Positions 36,187 to 45,766 of a DNA stretch of 64,000 bases are shown here, piece after piece (position 1 is the stretch's first letter; every line of letters starts with the position of its first letter). The stretch is from positions 1 through 64,000 of the forward strand of contig NZ_MDZA01000044.1 in assembly GCF_001816125.1 (NCBI RefSeq), given 5' to 3'. The notes beneath the pieces were generated by a model. The model was not told where the DNA came from and searched no databases. It was given only the letters and a program-made list of their open reading frames with translations. The translations under genes and the position numbers were made by a program. The stretch comes from Hymenobacter coccineus (GTDB lineage: Bacteria; Bacteroidota; Bacteroidia; Cytophagales; Hymenobacteraceae).

Positions 36187-37663
36187 GCTACTTCCCGGAA
36201 AGCCCCGGCAAACCCGACGGCGGCCGTGGCTGACGCTGCTGCTGGCCGGGCTGCTGCTCAGTGCGGCGGCCTGCCAGCAGGCCAAGCCCGACCCCGACCA
36301 AACTACTGGGCCGGTGGCTTATTTCACCTGCCCGATGCATTCGCAAATCCACGCCGACGCGCCGGGGGACTGCCCCATCTGCCAAATGCACCTGGTGGCG
36401 GTGTCGCCGCTAGCCGACCAAAAGCCGACGGCCGGGACCCCGGCGGCGGCCAGCTACACTTGCCCAATGCATGCGCAAATTCACGCCGACAAGCCGGGGG
36501 ACTGTCCCATCTGCGGCATGGCCCTGGTAAAAACCTCGGCCCGCCCCGCGGCCCAAAAGATGACCGCCGCCGAAATGGCCGCTATGCCCGGCGGCCCGGC
36601 CGCGGGCACCGACCTCGTGCTCACCGCCCAGCAGGTCGCGTTGGGCAATATTCAAACGCAGCAAATTGGTTCTAGCGCCCCGCGCAGCGCTACTGCCCCA
36701 ACTGCACCCGCGCCCCAGGCCGTGCTGACGGGCACCGTAACGGCCAATACCCAGCGCACCGAAAGCATCAGCAGCCGGGTGGCGGGCCGCGTCGAGCAGC
36801 TGTACGTGCGCCAGACCGGGCAGGTGCTGCGGCGGGGCGCGCCCTTGTTTGCGGTCTACAGCGAGCAGCTGCAAACCTTGCAGCACGAGTACCTGCTGGC
36901 CCTGGCCCAGGACTTACAGGTAGCCGAGCCCACCTACCGCCACTTCGCGGAGGCCACTGCCCAGAAGCTGCGGCTGCTGGGCGTGTCGGGCGCGCAGCTG
37001 CGCCAGCTGGCCCGCAGTGGCAAGCCTACCTCCCTGGTGACCTACTACAGCCCCCGCACCGGCACGGTGCAAACCCTCGCTGTCGTGCAGGGCCAGTACG
37101 TAACCGAGGGCTCCCCGCTGCTCACCCTCACGGACTTAAGCAGTGTGTGGGTAGAAGCGCAGCTCTACCCGGCCGAGGCCGGCCGGCTGCCCCTCGGCCA
37201 GACGGTGGCCGTGCAGGTGGCCGGCCAGGCCAACCCGGTGCGGGGCAAAGTCGTGTTCCTGAGCCCCGAGCTGAGCGGTAGCAGCCAGCTGACGCTGGCC
37301 CGCATCGAGGTGCCCAACCCCGCCGGCCGCCTCCAGCCGGGGGCCCAGGCCAACGTACTGCTGGACGCCGCCCCGGCCCCCGCCGCCCTTCCAACCGCCA
37401 CCCCCGCCAGCACGACGCTTCGCGTACCCCCGGCCGCCATTATTCACAACGGGGCCCTGAGCTACGTGTGGAAGCAAACCGGCGAGCGGCAGTTTCGGCG
37501 GGTGCGGGTGCGCCTCGGCGAGGGCACCGCCACCGCCCTGCCGGTGCTGGCGGGCCTGCAAGCCGGCGACGCGGTGGTGACCGCCGGGGCCTACCTGCTG
37601 GAAAGCGAGTTCACCCTGCGCCAGGGAGCCGGCGACGACCACATGAGCGGCATGGCCATGTAG
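36179..37663 (+). CDS. Second CusB-like adaptor with two HMBD domains
   Basis: 494 residues from ATG 36179. Lipobox LSAAACQQ. Two heavy-metal-binding domains in tandem: YFTCPMHSQIHADAPGDCPI and YTCPMHAQIHADKPGDCPIC; the first has C-Q-M at the second pair where the others have C-G-M. The adaptor part follows (ISSRVAGRVEQLYVRQTGQV, YYSPRTGTVQTLAVVQGQYV, LTDLSSVWVEAQLYPAEAGR) and the tail is DDHMSGMAM. Having two adaptors with different numbers of metal domains in one operon suggests a gene duplication. Confidence 0.88.
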   Translation: MTKLLPGKPRQTRRRPWLTLLLAGLLLSAAACQQAKPDPDQTTGPVAYFTCPMHSQIHADAPGDCPICQMHLVAVSPLADQKPTAGTPAAASYTCPMHAQIHADKPGDCPICGMALVKTSARPAAQKMTAAEMAAMPGGPAAGTDLVLTAQQVALGNIQTQQIGSSAPRSATAPTAPAPQAVLTGTVTANTQRTESISSRVAGRVEQLYVRQTGQVLRRGAPLFAVYSEQLQTLQHEYLLALAQDLQVAEPTYRHFAEATAQKLRLLGVSGAQLRQLARSGKPTSLVTYYSPRTGTVQTLAVVQGQYVTEGSPLLTLTDLSSVWVEAQLYPAEAGRLPLGQTVAVQVAGQANPVRGKVVFLSPELSGSSQLTLARIEVPNPAGRLQPGAQANVLLDAAPAPAALPTATPASTTLRVPPAAIIHNGALSYVWKQTGERQFRRVRVRLGEGTATALPVLAGLQAGDAVVTAGAYLLESEFTLRQGAGDDHMSGMAM

Positions 37664-37742
37664 CGCCTCAACCTATTTTCTCAACCCCATTTCAAGCTGT
37701 TAATCAATCATTTTTCTCTTTTTTCATTTTTTCCTTACTCCC

Positions 37743-37982
37743 ATGAACAAGTTCCTCCCCTACGCCCTGGCCCTGGCCAGCCTCACCTTCGCCACCAGCT
37801 GCTCGGGCAACAAGAGCGCCGAAACCACCACGACTACCCCCACCACGGCGGCAACTCCCGACAGTGCGGCCGCCCCCGCCGGCCTAGCTACGCAGTACAC
37901 CTGCCCCATGCACCCCGAAGTAGTGGCCGACCAGCCCGGCAAGTGCCCGAAGTGCGGCATGGACCTGGTGGTAAAAAAGTAG
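37743..37982 (+). CDS. Small HMBD lipoprotein
   Basis: 79 residues: signal peptide with lipobox TSCSG, a Thr/Ala/Pro spacer ([20 protein letters not shown]) and one heavy-metal-binding domain, [20 protein letters not shown] then GMDLVVKK. In effect a free-standing copy of the N-terminal domain of the adaptors. Such proteins probably hand Cu(I) to the pump. Last gene of the cus run before a gap of 268 bp. Confidence 0.88.
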   Translation: MNKFLPYALALASLTFATSCSGNKSAETTTTTPTTAATPDSAAAPAGLATQYTCPMHPEVVADQPGKCPKCGMDLVVKK

Positions 37983-38250
37983 CCGCCGGCCCGAATTATA
38001 CCAGCCGAGGGGGCGAATTAGCAAAACAGCTCCCTCGCACGGTAGTAGACTACTCTCCCTTTTTGCTACTCAATCCAGCGGCATTCGGCTACCGGCTCGC
38101 TGTATTGCTAACGTGTGCTGACAGGGCCCCGGTTACTCGGTACATTCTGCTGGCACACAATAGGTTGTCGCCGGATGGAGACCGGGTGTCATAACCGCTG
38201 CCTGCTCACCGCCGCCTGGCTGACTTTTCTGTAATGCTCTTTTAGTTAGT

Positions 38251-40728
38251 ATGTCTGATTATCTCTCCGCCGTCTTTAGCCGACTGACTCTTTATTCGTG
38301 GGTTCTGGCCTTGGCTGTGGGGGTAGGGGACAGCCTACCCGTGCGAGCCCAGGCCCCCGTAGCCCCGGCCGCCTACAGTGCGCTATACGCGGCCCCCGCC
38401 GCCGTGGCGGCGCGCGCGCCGCGCCTCGTGCGCTACGACCTGCACGTGCGCGACACCACCTGGACCATTGCCGGGGTGAGCAACCACGCGCTGGCCACCA
38501 ACGGCTCCATTCCCGCGCCCACGCTCACTTTCACCGAAGGCGACACGGCCCTGATTTACCTCCACAACCAAACCCGCAAAACGGTGTCGTTTCACTGGCA
38601 CGGCCTGCTGCTGCCCAACCGCTACGACGGCGTGCCCATGCTCAACACGGAGCTGATTGAGCCCGGCCAGGTGCACGAGTTCCGGTTTGCCCTCAAGCAG
38701 CACGGCACCTCCTGGTACCACTCGCACACCCGCCTCAACGAGCAGCTGGGCCAGTACGGGGCCATCGTCATCTACCCGCCCACGCCGCTGGCCCTGCCCG
38801 ACCAGGTCGTCTTGCTATCGGACTGGACCAAGGAAAACCCCTGGGAAGTGCTCCGCTCGCTCAAGCGTGAAACCGACTGGTACGCCATCCAGCGCGGCTC
38901 GGTGCAGAGCTACGGCCTGGCCCTGGCCACCGGCAACCTGGGCACCAAGCTGCGCCAGGAGTGGAAGCGCATGCCCGAAATGGACCTGGCCGACGTGTAT
39001 TACCAATCCGACCTGGTGAATGGCCAACCCACCCGCGCGGCCCCGCTGGCCCCCGGCCAGTCGGTGCGCCTGCGGCTGATTAACGGTTCGGCAGCTTCTT
39101 ATTTCTGGGTGCAGTTTGCGGGCGGCAAAATGCGCGTGGTGGCCGCCGATGGCGTTGACGTGCAGCCCGTGCCCGTGGACAAGCTCCTCATCGGCACGGC
39201 CGAAACCTACGACGTGGAAGTGACGCTGCCCGCCGCCGCCGGCCAGTATGAGCTGCGCGCTACCTCCTGGGACATGGCCAAGCACACCAGCCTGCTGCTG
39301 GGCACCGGCCCGCTGCACGCCGCCCCTGACCTGCCCAAAATCGACTATTTTCAGCTGGTGAAGGAGATGAACGGCATGATGAGCCAGATGCAAGGCATGA
39401 CCATGGGCCGCGCCCCGGCCCACGTGCCCCCGCCCAGCGTGGCCGCCGCCGGCAGCGCCCCGATGCCCGATATGCCGGGCATGAATAGCCAGGGCATGGC
39501 TGGGGCCCCGAAAAGCCAGCCGGCCGCCATGCCCGGCCTGAACATGCCCATGGATAGTAGCGCTCACAGTCAACTCGATAAGTCCGCCATGCCCGGCATG
39601 GCAATGGCCGGCAGCGACGGAATGCAGATGGCTGGGATGAAGATGGGCGGCATGAAAAAAGCCCCGCTCGGCACGTTCGTCACCGGCCACAAGCAGTTGC
39701 AGGCGGCCTTTCCCAACGAAACGCTGCTGAATTACGAAATGCTGAAGGCTCCGCAGCCCACCGCCATCCCAGCCGACCGGCCGGTGCGCACGGTGCAGTT
39801 GTACCTCACCGGCAACATGTTCCGCTACGTGTGGAGCATCAACAACAAGACACTCTCCGACGCGGATAAGATTGAAATCAAGCAGGGCGAAACCGTGCGC
39901 TTCGTCATGCACAACACCACCATGATGAGCCACCCCATGCACCTGCACGGGCACTTTTTTCGGGTGCTGAACGGGCAGGGCGACTACTCGCCGCTCAAAA
40001 ACACGCTCAGCGTGGCTCCGATGGATGTGGTCACCATCGAGTTTGACGCCAACGAGGAGAAGGATTGGTTTTTCCACTGCCACCTGCTTTACCACCTCAA
40101 CTCGGGCATGGCCCGCATCGTGCACTACGCCAACACGGCCGTGCCCCTGGCTAATCCCCGGCAAGTGGCCCGCTTCACGGCCGAAGACCGGGCCCTGTTT
40201 CCCTACGGGCGGGTCGATGCTTTCAGCCAGGGCGTGTTTGCCCAGGGCGGTGTGCGCAACTCGTACTGGCTGCTGCGGGCCGATGCGGCCTTCAACTACC
40301 GCGGCTCCTACGAAACCGAAACCCACGTGCAGCGCTACCTGGGGCCCAAGCAGTTCGTGGCCGTGTACGCGGGCACCGACATTCGCAACAACACGCGTGG
40401 CGGGGCCAACACAGCCACCGACGCGCCTGGACAGCCCACGCGCAGCGGCAATTCCAAGGACTTCCGGCAGGTGGCCTGCGTGGGCATCCGCTACTTCCTA
40501 CCCCTACTCGTGTGGTCGGACCTGCGCCTCGACCACCAGGGCAAAATGCGCGTGCAACTGGAGCGCGACGGCCTGCCCATTACCCGCCACCTACGCGCCG
40601 ACCTCATGGTCAACTCCGACCGCGAGTACCGGCTCGGCAGCAGCTACATTCTGGGCAAGTACGTGGCCCTGGCCGGCAACTACGACAGCAATTACGGCTG
40701 GGGGGCGGGCCTGCGCTTCATTTACTAG
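38251..40728 (+). CDS. Multicopper oxidase (CopA/PcoA type) with Met-rich linker and barrel-like tail
   Basis: 825 residues. Signal peptide ending VRAQA. Three cupredoxin domains with copper ligands HWHG (about residues 113-116), HSHTRLNEQLGQYG, HPMHLHGHFFRV and HCHLLYHLNSGM. Between domains 2 and 3 lies a linker of about 98 residues with 21 Met (MNGMMSQMQGMTMG ... MQMAGMKMGGMKK), as in PcoA-type periplasmic oxidases. After about residue 640 the chain has a beta-rich end (YRGSYETETHVQRYLGPKQF ... GAGLRFIY) not found in PcoA, resembling the CopB/PcoB outer-membrane barrel, so this may be a CopA-CopB fusion. It would oxidise Cu(I) to Cu(II) at the envelope. Confidence 0.88.
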   Translation: MSDYLSAVFSRLTLYSWVLALAVGVGDSLPVRAQAPVAPAAYSALYAAPAAVAARAPRLVRYDLHVRDTTWTIAGVSNHALATNGSIPAPTLTFTEGDTALIYLHNQTRKTVSFHWHGLLLPNRYDGVPMLNTELIEPGQVHEFRFALKQHGTSWYHSHTRLNEQLGQYGAIVIYPPTPLALPDQVVLLSDWTKENPWEVLRSLKRETDWYAIQRGSVQSYGLALATGNLGTKLRQEWKRMPEMDLADVYYQSDLVNGQPTRAAPLAPGQSVRLRLINGSAASYFWVQFAGGKMRVVAADGVDVQPVPVDKLLIGTAETYDVEVTLPAAAGQYELRATSWDMAKHTSLLLGTGPLHAAPDLPKIDYFQLVKEMNGMMSQMQGMTMGRAPAHVPPPSVAAAGSAPMPDMPGMNSQGMAGAPKSQPAAMPGLNMPMDSSAHSQLDKSAMPGMAMAGSDGMQMAGMKMGGMKKAPLGTFVTGHKQLQAAFPNETLLNYEMLKAPQPTAIPADRPVRTVQLYLTGNMFRYVWSINNKTLSDADKIEIKQGETVRFVMHNTTMMSHPMHLHGHFFRVLNGQGDYSPLKNTLSVAPMDVVTIEFDANEEKDWFFHCHLLYHLNSGMARIVHYANTAVPLANPRQVARFTAEDRALFPYGRVDAFSQGVFAQGGVRNSYWLLRADAAFNYRGSYETETHVQRYLGPKQFVAVYAGTDIRNNTRGGANTATDAPGQPTRSGNSKDFRQVACVGIRYFLPLLVWSDLRLDHQGKMRVQLERDGLPITRHLRADLMVNSDREYRLGSSYILGKYVALAGNYDSNYGWGAGLRFIY

Positions 40729-40750
40729 CCTCAATTTCCTCTGCATCGGC

Positions 40751-41095
40751 TTAGCGGCAAGCCTGAATTAACGCGCTCACGCTGAGCGTAGCCGTAGCAT
40801 CCGTAGTGTAGTTGTCGTTGTTCACGCACACAAACAACTGTCGCGTACCCGGCGGCAGGGTAACCGGCCGGGTTTCCTAGGGCGTGTTAACGGCCGCCCG
40901 CAGGCAAGTACTGCCGTTTGTAATGGTGCCTTTAGTATCCAGAAACTGCTGGGCCGCTGCCGCATCAGCCGTAATGTACCAGTGGCACTTGGTACTTATT
41001 GTGGGCGGTGCACTGTTGCCCTGCCTGGTAAGGGCCGTGGCTGCGGTACCCAGCAGGGCCGGAGTGGCCATGCCGCCACTACCAGCCACCGCCAA
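40751..41095 (-). pseudogene. Small exported-type protein broken by an in-frame amber stop
   Basis: The frame from 41095 runs MAVAGSGGMATPALLGTAAT, ISTKCHWYITADAAAAQQFL, TNGSTCLRAAVNTP, then TAG (40877-40879), then ETRPVTLPPGTRQLFVCVNN, DATATLSVSALIQACR and a final TAA at 40751-40753. The text is coherent on both sides of the TAG, so one substitution broke the gene. About 115 codons. Function unknown; four Cys. The Met start is uncertain. Confidence 0.5.
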
Positions 41096-41227
41096 CGCCG
41101 TCGACCACCCGAGTAGCCCGCGGGGCCCTAGTGAGCACTGGTTCCCGCGGCTGGGGCGGGCGCTACGGCCCAGGAGCCCGTTCTTTGCCCGGCTACTTCG
41201 CTTTTTTCGCTTTTTCAGGTTGCCCGA

Positions 41228-42231
41228 ATGGATTTGCTAACGGTATCGGGCCTCGGCCTTGCGGAGCGCGGCCGGGTTGTGCTGGCGCCCCTCAGCTTTG
41301 GGCAGCGCGCCGGGCAGCGCCTGGCCCTGGCCGGTGAGAGCGGAGCTGGCAAAAGCACGCTCCTCCAGCTCATTGCCGGGCTAGTACAGCCCAGCAGCGG
41401 CACCGTGCACGTGGCCGGCCGCCGCGTGCGGGGCCCCGCCGAGGTGCTGGTGGCCGGCCACCCGGGCGTGGCCTACCTCTCGCAGCGCTCCGAGCTGCCG
41501 CAGCACCTGCGCGTGGAGCAGGTGCTGCGCTACGCCCAGGCCCGCCCCGCCGCCGACGCGCCGGCCCTGTTCGCCCTCTGCCGCATCGACCACCTGCTGG
41601 CCAACCGCACCGACCAGCTTTCGGGCGGCGAGCAGCAGCGGGTGGCCCTGGCCCGGCTGCTGCTGGGGCCCCGCAGCTGCTGCTGCTCGACGAGCCCTTC
41701 TCGAACCTCGACCGCACCCACAAGCGCCAGCTCCGCGCCGTGCTCGACGATGTAGGCACGCGCCTGGGCATCACGAGCGTGCTGGTATCGCACGATGCGG
41801 CTGATACGCTGCCCTGGGCCGACGAAATTTTGGTGCTGCGCCGCGGCCAGCTGGTGCAGCAGGGGCCTCCGGCGCAACTGTACCGCCAGCCGGCCGACGC
41901 CTACACCGCCGCGTTGTTTGGTGACTATTACCTGGTGCGCGGGGCCGACCGCCGGGCCCTGGCGCCCGACGCGGGGCCCCCAGCGGCCGGCACCGCCCTG
42001 CTCGTGCGCCCCGAAGACCTGTGCCTTGGGGCCCCCGGCAGCGGCGCGGCCGGCACGGTTCGAGCCGTGCGCTTCATGGGCAGCCATTACGAACTGGAAA
42101 TTCAGTTGGCCGAAACCGCCGTGCGCCTGCTCGCTACCACGGCCGCCCCTGCCCCCGGCGCCGCGGTGTACGTGGCCCTGGCCCCCGGCGCCGGCTGGGA
42201 AATACCGGACGACGCCGAGCCTGCTGCGTGA
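41228..42231 (+). pseudogene. ABC transporter ATPase, one-base frameshift
   Basis: About 335 codons in two frames. First frame: Walker A GESGAGKSTLLQLIA, signature LSGGEQQRVALARLLLG. At 41,668-41,676 (CTGGGGCCCCGC) one C seems to be missing; the other frame then reads QLLLLDEPFSNLDRTHKRQL (Walker B), SVLVSHDAADTLPWADEIL and a TOBE-like C-terminal domain (LLVRPEDLCLGAPGSG ... RAVRFMGSHYELEIQLAETA). With the base restored it is a complete ATPase of the spermidine/sulphate/iron importer type. No permease is adjacent. Confidence 0.82.
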
Positions 42232-42245
42232 AAAAGGATAACTAA

Positions 42246-42299
42246 ATAAAGCCGTTAGGCCATCCTACAGCACGCTGTAGGATGGCCTAACGGCTTTAT
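42246..42299. terminator. Perfect 26-bp bidirectional terminator hairpin
   Basis: Arms 42246-42271 and 42274-42299 match exactly; outer ATAAA/TTTAT ends. It separates the ABC ATPase from kduI, which converge on it. Confidence 0.85.
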
Positions 42300-42321
42300 A
42301 ATAATTTCAAAAGTTAACTGC

Positions 42322-43152
42322 TTACCGCAGCTCGCTGATGGCGGCGGGGTCCATGTCGGTGTACTCCAGGTTTTCGCCGCCCATGCCCCAGATGAAGGTG
42401 TAGCCCGCCGTGCCGCAGCCCGAGTGGATGGACCACGGCGGCGAGAGGATGGCCTGGCCCTCGCCCACCCACAGGTGGCGGGTTTCCTGGGGCTGGCCCA
42501 TGAGGTGCAGCACGCGCTGGCCCTCGGGCAGGTTGAAGTAGAGGTATGCCTCCATGCGCCGGTCGTGGGTGTGGGCGGGCATGGTGTTCCACACGCTGCC
42601 GGGGTGCAGCTGCGTGAGGCCCATCACCAGCTGGCAGCTCGTAATGCCTTCGTTGTAAATGTATTTGTAGATGGTGCGCTGGTTGGCCGTTTCCAGGGCC
42701 CCCAGCGTCACGGGCGTGGCCTCGGCCTGGGTGCGGCGGGTGGTGGGATAGGCGCGGTGGGCGGGCGTGCTGAGCAGGTAGTAGCGGGCCGGCTGGGCCG
42801 CGTCGGCGCTGGCAAGCTGCACGTCGCGGGCGTCGCGGCCCACGTATAGGCAGTCCTGGGGCCCCAGCGCGTAGGCGGTGCCGTCTACCGTCACGGTGCC
42901 GGCGGCGCCGGTGTTGAGAATGCCCAGCTCGCGGCGCTGGAGGAAGAAATCGGCCTTCAGGTTGTCGGGGCAGGACAAGGCCAGCGGGGCCCCGGTGGGC
43001 ACGGCGCCGCCCACCACCATGCGGTCGTAGTGGGTGTACACGAGCGTCACCTCGCCGGGCACGAACAGGGTTTCGATGAGGAAATTTTCGCGCAGCTCGG
43101 CGGTGTTCATGGCCGCCGTTTCGCGCGGGCCAATGGCATAGCGTTGGGTCAT
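42322..43152 (-). CDS. kduI: 5-dehydro-4-deoxy-D-glucuronate isomerase (5-keto 4-deoxyuronate isomerase)
   Basis: 276 residues from ATG 43152 (RYAIGPRETAAMNTAELREN); a frame extending to 43218 adds a leader not typical of the family. KduI is a zinc cupin that turns the product of pectin and alginate lysis into 2,5-diketo-3-deoxygluconate, in the cytosol. The metal-site region is MPAHTHDRRMEAYLYFNLPE, with IHSGCGTAGYTFIWGMGGEN near the end. kduD follows upstream on the same strand, with 209 bp between. Confidence 0.94.
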   Translation of the reverse strand: MTQRYAIGPRETAAMNTAELRENFLIETLFVPGEVTLVYTHYDRMVVGGAVPTGAPLALSCPDNLKADFFLQRRELGILNTGAAGTVTVDGTAYALGPQDCLYVGRDARDVQLASADAAQPARYYLLSTPAHRAYPTTRRTQAEATPVTLGALETANQRTIYKYIYNEGITSCQLVMGLTQLHPGSVWNTMPAHTHDRRMEAYLYFNLPEGQRVLHLMGQPQETRHLWVGEGQAILSPPWSIHSGCGTAGYTFIWGMGGENLEYTDMDPAAISELR

Positions 43153-43361
43153 TTCGGTAGGGAAGGAACGCAAGAGAAAGTCGGTGGAAAGAGTAACGTC
43201 GTGCAAAAAGGCAGTCATGTAGCGCGCAGCGAAGCAGCACTACCGCGTAACTGACTAGGGTTTACTGCCGCAGTAGAGATGCTTCGGCTGCGCGGACGCC
43301 AGATGGGCATGACGGCCTTTTCTGCTGTTGTTATCTATTAAATGATTAACAATTCAATCAA

Positions 43362-44132
43362 TTACCGGCCCATCCAGCCGCCGTCTACGGTCAGGATGGT
43401 GCCGTGCACGTAGTCGGCGGCGGCGCTGGCCAAGAACACGGTGGGGCCCTTGAAGTCGTCGGGCTGGCCCCAGCGGCCCGCGGGGATGCGGCTGAGGATG
43501 GCGGCCGAGCGGTCGGCGTCCTGGCGCAGGGCCTCGGTGTTGTCGGTGGCGACGTAGCCCGGGGCGATGGCGTTCACGTTCACGCCGCGGCCGGCCCACT
43601 CGTTGGCCAGGGCCTTCACCAGGCTGCCGATGGCGCCCTTGCTGGCCGCGTAGCCCGGCACGTTAATGCCGCCTTGAAACGTGAGCAGCGAGGCCGTGAA
43701 GATGATTTTGCCGCGGCCGCGGGCCAGCATCCGGGCCCCCACGGCACGCGCCAGGCGGAAGGGCGCGTCGAGGTTGATGGCCAGCACGTCGTCCCAGTCG
43801 GCGTCGGGGTGCTCGGCGGCGGGGGCCCGGCGGATGGTGCCGGCGTTGTTAATCAGAATGTCGAGGACCGGGAAGTCGGCCAGCACCTGCTTGGTAAACG
43901 CATCGGCACTGGCGCGCTGGCTGAAATCGGCCTGGTAGGTGCTGAACTGCCGGCCCAGGGCCCGCACCTGGCGGCCCACTTCGCCGCCGTCGGCGGCCAG
44001 CGAGGCCGACACGCCCACGATGTTGGCGCCGGCCTCAGCCAGGCCCACGGCCATTGCCAGGCCAATGCCCCGGTTGCAGCCCGTGACGAGGGCAGTTTGG
44101 CCGGCGAGGTCGAAGGCCGCGGAAAGCGACAT
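43362..44132 (-). CDS. kduD: 2-dehydro-3-deoxy-D-gluconate 5-dehydrogenase
   Basis: 256-residue short-chain dehydrogenase. NAD(P) motif TGCNRGIGLAMAVGLAEAGA (residues 18-37), NNAGTIRRAP, catalytic Ser in FTASLLTFQGG and YAASKGAIGSLVK, and the family-specific end ILTVDGGWMGR. TIRR after NNAG is typical of KduD. It reduces the KduI product to 2-keto-3-deoxygluconate. Pair with kduI; the usual kdgK and kdgA are not in the window. Confidence 0.93.
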   Translation of the reverse strand: MSLSAAFDLAGQTALVTGCNRGIGLAMAVGLAEAGANIVGVSASLAADGGEVGRQVRALGRQFSTYQADFSQRASADAFTKQVLADFPVLDILINNAGTIRRAPAAEHPDADWDDVLAINLDAPFRLARAVGARMLARGRGKIIFTASLLTFQGGINVPGYAASKGAIGSLVKALANEWAGRGVNVNAIAPGYVATDNTEALRQDADRSAAILSRIPAGRWGQPDDFKGPTVFLASAAADYVHGTILTVDGGWMGR

Positions 44133-44761
44133 AGGAAAGCTGAAAAAGGTGGGACGTTGGGCCCCAGCTGCGGCGGCTGGGGTTGGGCAAATGTATTGCC
44201 CGCTGCCGGGCCAACCAGTCCGCGGCCCTGGCCGCGCCCAAATCCTTGCTTCCGCCAGGCCGTGGGCCCGCGCCTCCGCGCCGCGAGGCCCAAACTTGGC
44301 CCGGCGAACCCACCAAACCCGCTGGGCCAGGCCAAGAAGGCGCCGGGGCCCTGCCAGCGCATCCCCAAAATGAAATGCAGAACACCCCAGTCATTTGTTG
44401 GTGAGGCAATATATGGTTTAATGCCAAATAGTTAAGATAAAATGCGTGCTGATTTGGGCAGGTTGTCAGCCTGCACCCGGTGCGCTGCGCTGCCCAATCA
44501 TCGCTCGCCGTAAGCGCGCCTGCCGTTGCACAATGCTCAGCCCGGGCTGTACCGTGCCGGGGGCGGCCGGCGGCCCGGGGCACGGTTTGGTTCGCCGGGG
44601 CCCGGGCGCCGTTGGCCGGGTTTTCGCCGCTGCCCGTCTAATCACCCGGGCCCCGGTGGGGTTTCGTGCGCAATTTTAACACACCAACCGCTGCGGAAAC
44701 AGGCCGGTAAGCAGCCGCCGAGTTGGTACGTTTTCTCTTCAACGCCCCGTTTTTGCCGTCT
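44133..44761. other. Intergenic region, no gene seen
   Basis: About 630 bp between divergent genes (kduD and a small exported protein). GC-rich except for a less GC-rich patch at 44390-44460 that may contain the kduD promoter. Open frames here are short and have no recognisable content. Confidence 0.5.
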
Positions 44762-45091
44762 ATGAAAGCTACGTTACTTGCTGTGTGCCTGTTACTTTCT
44801 TTTTTGGGTGCGGCGGTGGCCGCGCCCCGCGCCCTGCCGGGGCCCTGGCCCCACCGCGAAGGTGCCCGGCCGCTGCTGCGTTTCCTGGTAGCCACGCTGC
44901 GAGTGCCCGACCGCCAGGCGCTGGCCATCCAGCAAGTGCTCAAAACCCGCGCCCTGGGCACGCCTACTCCCGAGGAACTGGCCGCCCTGCTGCGCCCGGT
45001 GCTCACGGAGGCCCAGTTTGCCAAATTCCAGGACCTGGTGAACAGCGGGCTGCTGGGCTCCAACCTGACGTACCTGGCCTCGCTGCACTAA
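44762..45091 (+). CDS. Small exported hypothetical protein
   Basis: 109 residues from ATG 44762, with a clear signal peptide (LLAVCLLLSFLGAAVAAP). The mature part is helical: RPLLRFLVATLRVPDRQALA, ALGTPTPEELAALLRPVLTE, AQFAKFQDLVNSGLLGSNLT. The pattern of short helices with EAQFAKF resembles heavy-metal-sensor CpxP/periplasmic helical proteins only loosely. Not recognised. A 38-bp perfect palindrome follows the gene. Confidence 0.6.
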   Translation: MKATLLAVCLLLSFLGAAVAAPRALPGPWPHREGARPLLRFLVATLRVPDRQALAIQQVLKTRALGTPTPEELAALLRPVLTEAQFAKFQDLVNSGLLGSNLTYLASLH

Positions 45092-45122
45092 GCCGGCCCA
45101 GCCGGGTGCCAACGGGCGCGCC

Positions 45123-45160
45123 GCGCCGCCAATGGGGCCCCGGGGCCCCATTGGCGGCGC
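45123..45160. repeat. Perfect 38-bp GGGGCCCCGGGGCCCC-centred palindrome
   Basis: The arms 45123-45141 and 45142-45160 match exactly with no loop. It lies 31 bp past a stop and 29 bp before a start on the same strand. CATCTTTG follows, a possible -7 box of the acetyltransferase. Confidence 0.7.
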
Positions 45161-45189
45161 ATCTTTGCGCCTCACCCCGCACCCCGCCC

Positions 45190-45639
45190 ATGACCCTTGC
45201 CTGGACCCTCCAGCCGTTTGCCGCCCTGTCGGTGCCCGAGCTTTACGCGCTGCTCCAGTTGCGCAGCGCCGTGTTTGTGGTGGAGCAAACCTGTGCCTTT
45301 CAAGACATTGACGGCCACGACGCCGAAGCTCTGCACCTATTGGGCCGCACCGAAACTGGCGAGCTGGCGGCCTACGCCCGGCTGTTTCCGGTGGGCCGCA
45401 GCTACCCCGAGGCCAGCATCGGGCGGGTAGCGGTGGCCCTCGCGTTTCGCCGCCACGGCCTGGGCCGGCAGCTCATGGGCGAGGCCCTGGCCCGGTGCGC
45501 GGCGCAGTGGGGCCCCCAGCCCATCCAAATCGGGGCGCAGCTTTACTTGCGCGAATTCTACCGCAGCTTCGGCTTCGAGCAAGTAGGCGACGAGTACCTG
45601 GAGGACGACATCCCACACATCCACATGCTGCGGCCGTAG
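45190..45639 (+). CDS. GNAT acetyltransferase, ElaA type
   Basis: 149 residues. N-terminal block LYALLQLRSAVFVVEQTCAF, then DIDGHDAEALHLL, then IGRVAVALAFRRHGLGRQLM with the acetyl-CoA loop R-R-x-G-x-G-R. The FVVEQ ... DxDGxD pattern is typical of ElaA-like GNATs. Substrate unknown. The ATG at 45190 fits the family N-terminus. Confidence 0.85.
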   Translation: MTLAWTLQPFAALSVPELYALLQLRSAVFVVEQTCAFQDIDGHDAEALHLLGRTETGELAAYARLFPVGRSYPEASIGRVAVALAFRRHGLGRQLMGEALARCAAQWGPQPIQIGAQLYLREFYRSFGFEQVGDEYLEDDIPHIHMLRP

Positions 45640-45766
45640 CGGGGCGCACAGTTCAAATTGAGTTGGTTGTAGAAAGGCTAGTTGATTTGTAATACGCTGT
45701 ATATGAATTATTGAAACAGGATATACGTGTTGAACTTCTATAATAAGGTTTTGGTATAAGTCTTTT

